DNA of 64,000 nt, taken from positions 1,316,550,025 to 1,316,614,024 of the forward strand of contig CM066032.1 in the NCBI GenBank assembly GCA_033557465.1. The letters are read 5' to 3'. The stretch's first letter is position 1, and every line of letters begins with the position of its first letter. Under the pieces are notes generated by a model, which saw only the letters and a list, made by a program, of their open reading frames with translations, did not search any database and was not told where the DNA came from. Source of the stretch: Ichthyophis bannanicus (Eukaryota; Chordata; Amphibia; Gymnophiona; Ichthyophiidae). A program made the translations under genes and the position numbers. Below, piece by piece: positions 1-9,323 of this stretch.

Positions 1-516
1 GAAAACCTTTTCCATTTAAGAGCATAGGTTTTCCTAGTGGACTGTTTCCTAGAGGCTAGGACAACCTCCTCAACTTCCTGAGGGAAGCCCCAGGGAGCCA
101 AAACTACCCTTGCAGCCTCCATGCCATCAAATTGAGAGCTTTGAGATTGGGGTGCAGAAGGGAACCCTGATCCTGAGAGAGAAGGTCGGGTTGCAAACCC
201 AGAGGCAGTGGGGGATCCACTGCCAGCTGAAGCAGAAGTGGAAACCAAAGCTGTCTCGGCCACCTGGGAGCCACCAGCAGGACCGAGGCCTTGTCCTGAA
301 GAATCTTGAACAGAGTTCGGGCCACCAAGGGCATGGGAGGAAACGCATACAGGAGGCCCTGAGACCAGGGAATCAGAAAAGCATCTGCTGCTACCCGCAG
401 AGGATGCGGTTGCCTGGAGCAGATCTTTGGCAGCTGTTTGTTCAGTGGACTGGCAAACAGATCTATGGATGGAAGTCCCCATTTCAGGAAAATCTTCTGA
501 ACCACTAAAGGATGGA
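1..516 (-). pseudogene. DIRS 3' segment: end of RNase H region and start of tyrosine recombinase
   Basis: Read on the minus strand, this piece encodes the segment that follows RNase H in DIRS polyproteins. It carries the signature IDLFASP near 430-450 and a YAFPP block, and then the start of the recombinase (a S-T-R-x-x-Y-A-x-K-W-K block at about 1-60). The same order is seen in the DIRS copies near 14.3 and 19.6 kb. It begins at exactly the codon where the DIRS copy at 9349 stops, so the two are probably one element split by the LINE between them. The rest of the recombinase lies beyond the window edge. Stops show it is not functional. Confidence 0.8.
510..516. repeat. Candidate target-site duplication of the Tx1-like LINE (left copy)
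   Basis: GGATGGA here matches GGGTGGA at 9349-9355 in 6 of 7 bases. Both lie at the same codons (H-P) of the interrupted DIRS frame. The mismatch and short length make this tentative. Confidence 0.4.
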
Positions 517-1453
517 AATTTTGTTTATTAACACATGCAACAGAAAAACAAACAAAAAGCAAAGACAATCACCCCAACCAAGTCCCACACCCCCCCAAAA
601 CCCCCACCCCCCCCGACATACCACAAAACAAATATCACAACCCCCCCGTGACCCACCTCCCCAAACCCACCACCAAACCCAGCAATCAACACACGTGCCC
701 TCCTCCCAACAACAACCCCCAAAAAGTCCTTGTCAATGTCCATGTCCCCTCCCCCCCCTCAGTCCAATGTCCATGCCCGACCCAACCTCCCCCTGCGAGA
801 ACACCCCAGCATAGTCCACACATTGCATCTTGCAATCCCTGAACCCCTGCCCCGCACAACACCCTCACCAGTCCAAATGTCCAATGTCCAGTCTGTCTGA
901 CTCTCAGACTCCCTCTCCCCACCCATCCATAAACAAAGCCCCCTATCCCCCTCCCTCCCCCTTCATACCCATCCCATCCAAACAAACACTTCAAAAACAA
1001 ACCTCCCCACCCCCTCCCCCCAAACCAAATGAAAACATAAGGGCCCCCTTAGCCCATCCCCAACACAATCCCATCAAAACAAATCATAAGTAATCATACA
1101 AATCAAATAGCTAAATACAAAAGAAATACAGAACCCTTGTACTGCCCTGCACTCCAGACAACGGAGCGGGATGCCCAGAACACAAAAAGAACAAACAAAC
1201 ACGGAAAACAAAAATATTGGGACGGCCACCCTCTAAGGAGAAAGGGAAAGCGGACAACCGGTCAAACCCCTGATGGAGCACTAGCTCACCCCCCCCCCCT
1301 TCCCTCCCGAGAGGAAAACACCCCAAAATCATAATGAGAAGTAAACCCCAGGGAAGGGAAAACTAACCCCTCCTATCACACCCCTCCCCCAGGGAACAAC
1401 AAAACAAACCTCACAGTCCTACAGGGATGGGAACCCCAGGGAACCCCTCCCCC
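517..1453 (-). other. G-rich 3' UTR of the Tx1-like LINE
   Basis: The interval between the ORF2 stop and the DIRS flank has no supported coding frame. The plus strand is extremely C-rich, with runs of 7-8 C near 590-650 and 740-760, so the LINE RNA would carry many G-runs with quadruplex potential. It ends on the minus strand with AATAAA at 529-524 followed by CAAAA, an L1-like tail. Proline-rich plus-strand frames here are composition artefacts. Confidence 0.65.
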
Positions 1454-4400
1454 TCATGGGGGGCGGAGGGTGAGGTGACGCCACAGACGCTCCCAACGAT
1501 GGACCTCCACCACCCGCCTTTCGCGTTGCGCCATGCTGGACACTTCCTCCAGAATGTCCCGCACCACCTCGTCGAGAGGCAGGACCAACCCCCGGGTCGA
1601 GACATGACAGCGCGCTTGCCACAGGTGGTAGCGCACTACAGCCGTGACTAGGTAGAGGGTCCCGGAGTCCTGCCTTAGAGGAAAGGACCAGGCCCCGTAC
1701 ACCCACTCCGCATACGTGAGGAGGGAAAGGTCGCGCAGGTGAAGAGCAGCGGACACCAACCGGCAGGCCTCCACGTTAAAGGGGCACTGCCGGAGGAAAT
1801 GGTCCATGGTCTCCGCCTGCCCCTCACACCCGGCCCTCGGACAGACCCGCTCGGCCTGTGACCTGTACTTGAGGTTGTCCCTCACGTACAAACGCCCGTG
1901 GAAAGACAACCAGGCTACATCCCGAACCTTCTTCGGTAGCCGAGGGGAGTTCAACAGCCGAAGGCCCCGCTGCATCACATCCGCCGGACAGTCCCGCAGG
2001 GCCCACCGTGGTTGATAGTGAGAGGTGAGAACCATCCGGTATAAGCCTTTCCGCCCCAAGGACTGGGCGAGCGGGTCGGTCACCCCCCACCGCCGAATGA
2101 GCCCCACCATCACGAATACGTACGATGGGGCCTGTTCCCCTCTCCGGCGCACACGTGGGACCGAGGACTCCCCCTCCCACTGCTCCCAGAAGCAGGAGAA
2201 CCATTCCCGATAGGAGGCCACCCACCAAACCCCACCCCCTTCCCTCATCCTACCTAAGTGAAACACCATAGACAAGACTGACAGGAAGACAAGGGGGTGC
2301 AACATACCCAAACCACCCTCTGCCCGATCCAGGCAGACGATGTTGCGCTGGACAGGGTTCAAGCGGTTACCCCACAGAAAACAGAAAAAGACGGCACAAA
2401 CAGACGCCTGACGGGACAACGGAAGAACGAAGACCGTGGCCATGTGCAGAAAGAGAGGAAGCAGAAACGTCCCGAGGAGTTTGATCTTCTCCTCGTACGT
2501 ACACCTCCACCCCCTCCACCGCAGCACCCGACACCGTGCAGTCTCGAGACAACGGTCCCAATTGGACTCCGCACAGTCCTCCGACCCGAAGACGAGGCCC
2601 AAAACGCAGACCTCCCCCACGGGAGGAGGAAAGGGGGCGCAGGAAGGCGGGGAGGCCTCCGAGGAGCCCAACCACAGCGTCTGGCACTTGCTGTGGTTTA
2701 CAACAGAATGGGCTACCTCCGAGTACTCCTCCACGGCCTCTCGCAGGGCCTCTACCCCATCAGTGCCGTCCACGTAAACTGAGATGTCGTCAGCGTAAGC
2801 AACGACGGACACCGGGGGCGCACCGGGCGCCTCCAGGCCCCGTAACCCACCTGAGGACAATCTCCGGAGGAAGGGGTCGAGGGAGAAAACATACAGCAGG
2901 GGGCTCAAAGGGCACCCCTGCCGCACCCCCGAGGCGACACCAAATGGCCGTCCGAGCCACCCGTTAATAAACGGGAAGCTCACCCCCCCTCGGTACAGCG
3001 CCTGCACGACGAAGAGGAAACCTGCGGGGAGGCCGAAGTGCTGGAGCACCACCCACAGGTACCGGTGACTGACTCGATCAAAGGCTTTGGACTGATCCAA
3101 GGAGACCAACCAGTGGTCCCGTTGGAGCGACCGGCCTCTTTCCACCATCTCCCGGACTGTGGCGACAGCGTCCAGAACCCCTCTCCCCCGAACGGAACAA
3201 TACTGGGAAGGGGACAGCAAATCGCCCGACACCTCCACCAGTCGGTTGGCCAAACACTTGGCCAGGATCTTCCGGTCCGCGTTCAGAAGAGAGAGCGGCC
3301 GCCAGAAGTCCAAGGAGCTATCGTCCTTCCCCTTGGAGAGCAGCAGCAGGACAGACTCGCGAAATGACCGCGGGAGATACCCCGTGTCTATGATCTCCTG
3401 AAACAGGGAGGTCAGGAAGGGGGCCAGCTGGGCAATGAAAGTGCGATAGAACTCCACAGGGAGCCCATCGCGCCCAGGCACCTTCCCCAACGGCATGGCA
3501 CGAATCGCCCTCTCCACCTCCACCTGCTGAATCGGAGCAGCGAGTGCATCAACCTGTGCCTGGACCACAGCCGAATACACCGGGGGAAGGCCCAGGTACG
3601 TTCGGATATGGGTGAGGTCCACGGGGCGATCCCCAAACAGGTCCGAGAAGTATTCCCCCACTATCCGCAAAAGGTCCTCCTGGGAGGTATGAATGGTACC
3701 GTCCTCGCCCCGCAGGGCCATGACCTCCCGACGCTGAACCCTCTCCCTGCAAGTCCGGAAAGGGTCTGGAGTGGCGCCCCCACCGGCCGCCCCCTCGAAG
3801 CATAGGGAGGCATGGCGATCGTAAAGCAGGCCACGGAGCTGGACACGCACCTCTTCAACCTCCTCCCGCGCTGCCCCTCGGGATACCAAACGATCCAGCG
3901 ACCTCCGGAGGACAGTGTAGGTGAGGTAGCGGGATCGAGCCATGGAGGTACCCCGGGAACGGAAGAGTTGTCGGGCACGCGTCTTCACCTCATCCCACCA
4001 GGCGCCACGGGAAGGAAAAACACTCAGCAGGGTCTCCTGGTCTGCGAGAAAGGCCAAGAACTCCTGGACCACCTCTGATGTTGCCAACAACTGCACATTC
4101 AGTCGCCACAGGCCAGGACCCCTGCTAAGCTCCTCGTGGTTGGCCAGGAAGGACACAGAGAGGACGCGGTGGTCCGAAAAGTCAACCGCCTGCAACTGCG
4201 GAGGGGAACACTCCACCCGGGCACTCACATATATCCGATCGATACGACTCCTGCAGGTCCCATGGTAGTAGGTGAACCCCGGCGACCTAGGAAAGGCCCG
4301 GTGGAAAACATCCACGAGGTCAGCCGTCCGGGTCATCTCGGCCAAAAAGAGGCCCTCGTAACTGGGTGGGCAACGCTCCCCCCCTCGGTCCTGCAAAAAG

Positions 4401-4849
4401 GTGGTGGTGTTAAAATCCCCGGCAAGGACCACCAAACGGGAGGTGTGTAAGTAGGGGCGGATAACCCCGAACAGGGTCTTCCGCGCCAACTTAGACTGGG
4501 GGCCGTAGACCACCACGAAACGAAACCGATGGGGCCCGCAGTAGCCATCTAAAAGCAGACACCGGCCCTGCTCCAGTTCCCACACGTACTGCACCTGAAA
4601 TCGGTTAGACGTGAACAAAACCGCCACTCCTGCGTAGGGCTGTGCCGCAAGGGACCAGTACGAAGGGCCCCACCTCCACTCCCGCTTCGCCCGATGAAGG
4701 CTAGCGAGCGAGGTGAGCCTGGTCTCCTGCAAGAAGATGACATCCAGCCCACTCGTAGAAAGAAAATCATAGGCCGTAGCCCGCGCCTGGTCTGAGAAAA
4801 TGCTGGCCACGTTGATGGTGGCGCACGAGAACGCAGGAGTGCACGCCAT
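1454..4849 (-). CDS. LINE ORF2: AP-type endonuclease plus reverse transcriptase
   Basis: A 1131-aa open frame with no internal stop. Residues 1-235 are an exonuclease/endonuclease/phosphatase fold that would nick target DNA: N13, E42 in FLQET, Y115 in YGP, D145/N147 in AGDFN, D204 in SRIDR and the closing SDH at 225-227 are all present. Residues about 450-760 are the reverse transcriptase, with SLDQSKAFD at 583-591, RQGCPLSP near 643-650 and the catalytic YADD at 685-688. A Cys/His motif (C-x4-C-x8-H-x5-C) follows at about 1003-1022, as in L1/Tx1 ORF2. The start is the ATG at 4849, two bases after the ORF1 stop. The protein would carry out target-primed reverse transcription with ORF1. All catalytic residues are intact, so the copy is young or conserved. 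Confidence 0.93.
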   Translation of the reverse strand: MACTPAFSCATINVASIFSDQARATAYDFLSTSGLDVIFLQETRLTSLASLHRAKREWRWGPSYWSLAAQPYAGVAVLFTSNRFQVQYVWELEQGRCLLLDGYCGPHRFRFVVVYGPQSKLARKTLFGVIRPYLHTSRLVVLAGDFNTTTFLQDRGGERCPPSYEGLFLAEMTRTADLVDVFHRAFPRSPGFTYYHGTCRSRIDRIYVSARVECSPPQLQAVDFSDHRVLSVSFLANHEELSRGPGLWRLNVQLLATSEVVQEFLAFLADQETLLSVFPSRGAWWDEVKTRARQLFRSRGTSMARSRYLTYTVLRRSLDRLVSRGAAREEVEEVRVQLRGLLYDRHASLCFEGAAGGGATPDPFRTCRERVQRREVMALRGEDGTIHTSQEDLLRIVGEYFSDLFGDRPVDLTHIRTYLGLPPVYSAVVQAQVDALAAPIQQVEVERAIRAMPLGKVPGRDGLPVEFYRTFIAQLAPFLTSLFQEIIDTGYLPRSFRESVLLLLSKGKDDSSLDFWRPLSLLNADRKILAKCLANRLVEVSGDLLSPSQYCSVRGRGVLDAVATVREMVERGRSLQRDHWLVSLDQSKAFDRVSHRYLWVVLQHFGLPAGFLFVVQALYRGGVSFPFINGWLGRPFGVASGVRQGCPLSPLLYVFSLDPFLRRLSSGGLRGLEAPGAPPVSVVAYADDISVYVDGTDGVEALREAVEEYSEVAHSVVNHSKCQTLWLGSSEASPPSCAPFPPPVGEVCVLGLVFGSEDCAESNWDRCLETARCRVLRWRGWRCTYEEKIKLLGTFLLPLFLHMATVFVLPLSRQASVCAVFFCFLWGNRLNPVQRNIVCLDRAEGGLGMLHPLVFLSVLSMVFHLGRMREGGGVWWVASYREWFSCFWEQWEGESSVPRVRRRGEQAPSYVFVMVGLIRRWGVTDPLAQSLGRKGLYRMVLTSHYQPRWALRDCPADVMQRGLRLLNSPRLPKKVRDVAWLSFHGRLYVRDNLKYRSQAERVCPRAGCEGQAETMDHFLRQCPFNVEACRLVSAALHLRDLSLLTYAEWVYGAWSFPLRQDSGTLYLVTAVVRYHLWQARCHVSTRGLVLPLDEVVRDILEEVSSMAQRERRVVEVHRWERLWRHLTLRPP

Positions 4850-4854
4850 GCCTA
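4847..4854 (-). promoter_or_regulatory. ORF1 stop / ORF2 start junction (TAGGCATG)
   Basis: On the sense strand the ORF1 TAG stop and ORF2 ATG are separated by two bases and lie in different frames. This spacing suits termination-reinitiation, the mode shown for some insect non-LTR elements whose ORF1 stop overlaps the ORF2 start. The mechanism is inferred here. Confidence 0.6.
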
Positions 4855-7800
4855 TTTCGAGTGCAGTGACCCTTTCCTCCTCTTCTCACCAACCCCGGGA
4901 TCCCCAGAATCCCGCTTGCAGGACAAGCCCGCGAGCTGGAGCAACTCCTCCTGGTCCACGTCGACCACCTCGAGGATCTCCTCCTCCTCCCGCTCAACCC
5001 TATCACCCCAGGAGGTGCTGGCGCCCCCGGGACCACCAGGCAAAGCTGTCGCGAGGGCAGACCCAGCCCCCACGGGATGAGGAGGCACAAACGGGTCAGG
5101 GGTCGGAGGAATGACCTCCTCCGTGGGGTCCACCACCTGTGCAGCCCCCCCCTCCCCGGACAAAGACTGAGACAATACGACAGTGCCCACCCCCGCGGGG
5201 GAGGCCAGGGCGGCCGGGTCAGCAGGGTGCTCCTGCGAAGGCCCCGAACCCAACTGCGGGGGTACAAGGCCATCCTCCCTCACCCGTCGGGCGCCAGTAT
5301 CCCCCTTGATTGGAGGACCCTGACTGCGGCGCGCCTTCTGCACCTTTGAAGGTCGCCGCTGAGGAAGAGGGGCCGCCCCCGCCGCTAACCGCTCCGAGCG
5401 CCGCACAGGAAGCCCTGCTTCCACAGGCAAGCCCTCATCCGCCTCAGCCGCATCAGCGGCCAAAAAGACGAAACGGTTGATGTCCAACACGGGCTCTGCA
5501 TCCAGCAACGGGGATGTCTCCCGTTTCTTCCTTTTGGACTTGCCACCCTTGGAAGGGACCGTAGTCCATTCCTCAGGTGGCACCACCCTCAACCCACTAT
5601 CCTGTCGTGCTACATTAACCTCCACCACATCAACCCTCTCCTCCTTCCTACCCGAATCCCCTCCCCCTGGTGGCTCCCTCGGCTCGATGGACTCCTCTGC
5701 ACTAGGGCCCCCGGTCTCCTCCTGAGGGAGAGGGGTCTCCATAGCCTCCTCCCGCACAGGAGCCCGAGGTGGAGTGACGGCAACCCCCCCCGGTCCATTG
5801 TGTGACGCGGAGGGGCAGCGGGCAAAGGGGTGGCCCAACTCCCCGCAAAGGTTACACCGAATTAGCAGACACCCGGCCGAAGCGTGACCCCGTCCACCAC
5901 AATGGGTGCAGACCTGCTCGGGACAGTTCATGCTCAAATGGCAGAATGAGCCACAGCGGTGACACTCGCGGGGTTGCCCAGGGTAATAGCACAAGATGCG
6001 ATCCCGACCGAGGAAACCGGCCGAGGGCACGTGCTGCACCACGTTTCCCACCTCACACAAACGGATCCTGCCCTTCCACGACCCGTCCCACACCCCTAGG
6101 GGCCCAGCGCCCTTAACCAGGGGTGCGAGAAGCACCGCATGGCGCGACAACCAAAACTGGATGTCCTGCCCTGGGAGCGACTCATTCCTGGATAGGATGG
6201 TCACAGGTACCGTCCCCTGGCGAGAGATAGGCACAACACGAAAGTCAGCCCACCCTCCCTGCCCCCTCTGCTGCTGGTATCGGTCCCAGAAAATCTCCAG
6301 CCCCCGTCTCAGCATGAAACTAACATCATATTCAATGGTGTTGTTCATGTGGATAAAGGCGTAGAGATCTCCTGGGAGAAACCCCAGCCCAAGGACCATC
6401 CTCAAGACCTGTTCCCTGGCTGGAGGGGACCCCTCCCCAGCCCATCGGATCTGCGCCACATTGCGCCGTCGGACCTCACCCCCTACTCCTCTTTGAAACC
6501 CTCCCCCTCCTCCTCCTCCTTCCCCTCCTGCGGGACCATTCCCCTGAAAACCTCCCCTCCCCCTACCCTCACCCGACGGCCCTGGAGTGGTGCCCGACCC
6601 CTTCAGAGCCTCCGCAAAGGTACGGAGGGGGGGAGCCGGCCCCCCAGCCCCCATCTCCTGCCCTCCTTGATCTGTTCCTGCATCCATCTGCGGGGGATCC
6701 TGCTGCTGGACCGCAGGATCCGTAACCTCCTCACTTAGATCAACCGGAGGACTGGGGAAGGTCAACTCCGCAAAGACAGAGTCCGGGATGCTACCTCCTC
6801 CGGATCCCTGAGTGCCACCGAGAAGCCCTGGACCACCACTTATCTCTACCTCCGGCTGCCGAAAGGCAGTAAAAGCCCCGGGAGGGCCCAACGGGGCCTC
6901 CAAAGCCAATCGTAGGGCATCACAGACCTGGTTCTCGGTAACACCCAGGGAACCGGAAGGCTCCCCCAAACCTCCTTCCCGCATTCCCGACCCAGCGCAA
7001 GGCTCCTGGGTTTCGGCCACCACTACCGGGGACGGACCCCGCTCCCCTTCATTCCTGGGTTCCAAGGGGACCACCGCCCCCCCTGACCCTACAGAGAACA
7101 AGTCCTTCCCTCGTCCTGAAGCAGCCACTACCTCCTTCCCCACTATATGACCAGTCATCCGCTCCCCCCCTTCCTCCATCAGCCCGTCCTGTAGCCCATC
7201 ATCCGCCACCCCCTGTATGGCTATCGACAACAAGGCAGGACCCGCCCGAGACAACAGGGCAGATCCCCCACCCAGCACCTCCCCCACACCCCCACCCCCC
7301 TGCCCCTTGTCCCTCCCAGGTCCTACCTGGTTGTCGGTGCCAGACGTGGCACAAGGATCCAGAAACGTTTGGCCGGTAGTCAGGGCTCCAACAGAAAGGG
7401 CGGACACCCCCCTGCGAGCCAGGTCTCCGTCGGCCGCAATAACAGACAACAAAGGCAGCTGCGCATCCCGCTCCTCTACCCCCGGCCGCAGTGACAGCTG
7501 ACTAGCACTTTTCTTCCCCCTCTCCCCCCCGGGGACTGCAGAAAAGAAAGAGCAGCCCCCATCCTGCCCCTTTCTCCTCCTTCCAGCACCCCTCCGGCCC
7601 CAGTCAGCCACCTCAGAACATACTGGGCGAGTGCCCTGTAGCTTTCTAGGGGCCGGGAGGGCAGCCACAATAGGGGAGTCCTGCCCACCAGCCATCCCCC
7701 TACCAAACCCCTTCCCAGTAACCTGGACAGGCATCTTAGCTGAAGGAGCAGGATTCCTATTACAGGTGGAGAAATCCGCCACCCGTGGATCCTCAAGTGG

Positions 7801-7884
7801 CACAGCAGAATCAAACGGCTGAGGCCAACCAGTCTTCCGCCGCCGGGGATCCCGTGCAGAAAACCCCTCAGAGCCGGAAAACAT
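4852..7884 (-). CDS. LINE ORF1: zinc-knuckle nucleic-acid-binding protein
   Basis: A 1010-aa uninterrupted frame. Residues about 637-690 hold three consecutive zinc knuckles, each C-x2-C-x4-H-x4-C, as in ORF1 of Tx1-branch elements and in Gag. The region before them (about 480-630) has a folded composition with the motif WDRYQQQRGQGGWADFRV. The first 450 residues are low-complexity, rich in Gly, Pro, Ser and acidic residues, with a Gly run just before the conserved part. The C-terminal 250 residues are acidic and basic patches without a domain I recognise. Expected role: coat the LINE RNA and form the ribonucleoprotein with ORF2. The length is large for an ORF1. The ATG at 7884 is the first in the open frame, but upstream overlap with another frame makes it uncertain. 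Confidence 0.85.
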   Translation of the reverse strand: MFSGSEGFSARDPRRRKTGWPQPFDSAVPLEDPRVADFSTCNRNPAPSAKMPVQVTGKGFGRGMAGGQDSPIVAALPAPRKLQGTRPVCSEVADWGRRGAGRRRKGQDGGCSFFSAVPGGERGKKSASQLSLRPGVEERDAQLPLLSVIAADGDLARRGVSALSVGALTTGQTFLDPCATSGTDNQVGPGRDKGQGGGGVGEVLGGGSALLSRAGPALLSIAIQGVADDGLQDGLMEEGGERMTGHIVGKEVVAASGRGKDLFSVGSGGAVVPLEPRNEGERGPSPVVVAETQEPCAGSGMREGGLGEPSGSLGVTENQVCDALRLALEAPLGPPGAFTAFRQPEVEISGGPGLLGGTQGSGGGSIPDSVFAELTFPSPPVDLSEEVTDPAVQQQDPPQMDAGTDQGGQEMGAGGPAPPLRTFAEALKGSGTTPGPSGEGRGRGGFQGNGPAGGEGGGGGGGFQRGVGGEVRRRNVAQIRWAGEGSPPAREQVLRMVLGLGFLPGDLYAFIHMNNTIEYDVSFMLRRGLEIFWDRYQQQRGQGGWADFRVVPISRQGTVPVTILSRNESLPGQDIQFWLSRHAVLLAPLVKGAGPLGVWDGSWKGRIRLCEVGNVVQHVPSAGFLGRDRILCYYPGQPRECHRCGSFCHLSMNCPEQVCTHCGGRGHASAGCLLIRCNLCGELGHPFARCPSASHNGPGGVAVTPPRAPVREEAMETPLPQEETGGPSAEESIEPREPPGGGDSGRKEERVDVVEVNVARQDSGLRVVPPEEWTTVPSKGGKSKRKKRETSPLLDAEPVLDINRFVFLAADAAEADEGLPVEAGLPVRRSERLAAGAAPLPQRRPSKVQKARRSQGPPIKGDTGARRVREDGLVPPQLGSGPSQEHPADPAALASPAGVGTVVLSQSLSGEGGAAQVVDPTEEVIPPTPDPFVPPHPVGAGSALATALPGGPGGASTSWGDRVEREEEEILEVVDVDQEELLQLAGLSCKRDSGDPGVGEKRRKGSLHSK

Positions 7885-8533
7885 CCAAAGACAGTGGATC
7901 AGCAGTATGCTGAAAAGGAACCGCCGAATACTGCTGCCTCTCTACAACACCCCCTCCAATCGAGGGGCATGAAAAAGAAGCTCCCTCTGTGCTTAAAGAG
8001 TACCGTCGAAAATCCCGCAGCAAATCAGAAGATGGGGAAGGTCGTTCTGCAGACTTCCTGGGTTTCCCGGAAGCGTCAGTACCCATTACTCGGCGGCCAT
8101 CTTGTGATTGTAATCTGGCTGGGGGAAGTCCTACAGGCAGCTCCTGCAACGACCTCACTTCCGTAATGACGTCATCAGAAAGACCCCGGCGGCCATCTTG
8201 CGATTGTAAGCTGGCTGGGGGAAGTCCTCCAGGCAGCTCCTGCAACGACCTCACTTCCTTAGTGACATCATCAGAAAGACCCCGGCGGCCATCTTGGATG
8301 GTCCCTTCAGTGTTACACGACTGTTGGTGAGCCACCAGGATCAACGGAGCACCCTGGGGACGTGCAGGAACAATCTGGGCAGACAGCATTTCGGAGGGAG
8401 GAACCAGCGCATTCACAACATCACAACCATCACCCTGCTGCAGGTAAGACACAGGACATCCAGGAAATGCTTTAGAAGAGGAAGGCAGGGAACGGGTGGT
8501 AGACTTCCCAGGAACTAGAATGGGAGAGGGCAT
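7868..8533 (-). CDS. Hypothetical 221-aa frame across the LINE tandem repeats
   Basis: This frame starts at an ATG 19 bases before the end of the upstream ORF and ends 17 bases inside ORF1, so it would bridge the two. It crosses two 96-bp repeats, which are multiples of three and translate in phase into repeated blocks starting QDGRRGLSDDV. I recognise no domain. It may be a chance opening in GC-rich leader, helped by the in-phase repeats, or a linking ORF. Frame overlap at both ends is the only argument for coding. Confidence 0.3.
   Translation of the reverse strand: MPSPILVPGKSTTRSLPSSSKAFPGCPVSYLQQGDGCDVVNALVPPSEMLSAQIVPARPQGAPLILVAHQQSCNTEGTIQDGRRGLSDDVTKEVRSLQELPGGLPPASLQSQDGRRGLSDDVITEVRSLQELPVGLPPARLQSQDGRRVMGTDASGKPRKSAERPSPSSDLLRDFRRYSLSTEGASFSCPSIGGGVVERQQYSAVPFQHTADPLSLDVFRL
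8092..8297 (-). promoter_or_regulatory. Tandem 96-bp repeat with YY1, CRE and ETS-like motifs
   Basis: Two monomers (8092-8187 and 8188-8283) and 14 bases of a third, nearly identical. On the LINE sense strand each unit starts region CAAGATGGCCGCC, a YY1-type site like the one near the start of mammalian L1. It is joined to a CRE-like palindrome (TGACGTCA at 8167-8174 in the first unit, degraded to TGATGTCA in the second) and an ETS-type CGGAAGTG (8156-8163; AGGAAGTG in the second). Repeated promoter monomers in a LINE leader resemble the mouse L1 arrangement. Activity is inferred. Confidence 0.7.
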
Positions 8534-9264
8534 ACTTCTAGAGGAGGATGGACCCCCTGCTGACCCACCCCCGGGGGCCTCCCCTGGACTGCAGGTATCT
8601 TCCAGCGATTATAATTCTGGTAAACTTCGGCAAGGGACCCACAACCCTGGTTCTGATAGTACTCAATCTCCAAGTACTTGGCCTTCAGGGCCCGCTTTAC
8701 CCCCTTCCGATAGGTAGCATAGGCCACCCATTCCTCCCCTGGAATGGTGGCCTGCAGGCTCTCCAGGTGGGAGAGCTGGGCTTGCAGCTGGGCCGCCTCC
8801 TCCTGGAGACCCCGAAGCCGTCGCACTGCCGCCACGATGTCATCTGGGGCCCTAGCTGACTGCTGGTAGGACGGCAGGCCCGACCCCCCGTCCTCATCCT
8901 CACTGGAGGAGGTAGAGGCCTCCTCCAGGGCCCAAGGCGGAGGGGGGAACCTGCCTCCTCCAGTTCTATACTCCACGGTCCTCCAGGGTCTCCCCAGGGC
9001 CTCTCCCTGCTGCCACCCAGCCTCCACACCCTGCCTGGGGAGGAGACAGGAGCCTCCTCCCTGGGGTAGCGGGCCCAAACCTCCATACCTGTGGGTCCCT
9101 CCTTCCTGACCAGGTGCAGTCCTACCTGGGGAGTCCCCCTCCTGGGGCTCCAGCTGTTCCAGGTTGCCAGTTTCTCCATCCACTGTCCGAGTAGGAGGCC
9201 CACCAGGCTTGGCAGGCCTCTGGGCCTGGGCCTCCCTTGCTGGAGGTGGCCCAGGGCCCGACAT
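8515..9264 (-). CDS. LINE 5' ORF (ORF0-like), coiled-coil protein of unknown function
   Basis: A 249-aa frame starting 84 bases inside the inferred 5' end of the LINE. Residues 1-110 are Pro/Gly/Gln-rich and probably disordered. 116-126 is an acidic Ser/Glu/Asp patch. 141-173 has regular hydrophobic spacing (DDIVAAVRRL, LQEEAAQLQAQL) typical of a coiled coil. 183-200 is strongly basic (YRKGVKRALKAKY) and could bind nucleic acid. I do not recognise a family. A coiled coil followed by a basic patch is also how many LINE ORF1 proteins are built, so an RNA-binding or trimerising helper is possible but unproven. Alternatively it is an unrelated fragment captured between LINE and DIRS. Confidence 0.5.
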   Translation of the reverse strand: MSGPGPPPAREAQAQRPAKPGGPPTRTVDGETGNLEQLEPQEGDSPGRTAPGQEGGTHRYGGLGPLPQGGGSCLLPRQGVEAGWQQGEALGRPWRTVEYRTGGGRFPPPPWALEEASTSSSEDEDGGSGLPSYQQSARAPDDIVAAVRRLRGLQEEAAQLQAQLSHLESLQATIPGEEWVAYATYRKGVKRALKAKYLEIEYYQNQGCGSLAEVYQNYNRWKIPAVQGRPPGVGQQGVHPPLEVCPLPF

Positions 9265-9323
9265 CCAGGCACAGGCAGAAAAAGGAACTGCTCCCTAGCA
9301 GGAGCTCTGCACAACTGATCCTC

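Noticed and set aside
512..1093. Proline-rich plus-strand open frames
   Set aside because: They lie in the C-rich complement of the LINE 3' UTR; CCN codons avoid stops by composition. No start context or domain.
2025..4450. Many plus-strand frames opposite LINE ORF2
   Set aside because: Shadows of a GC-rich coding strand with clear catalytic motifs on the other strand.
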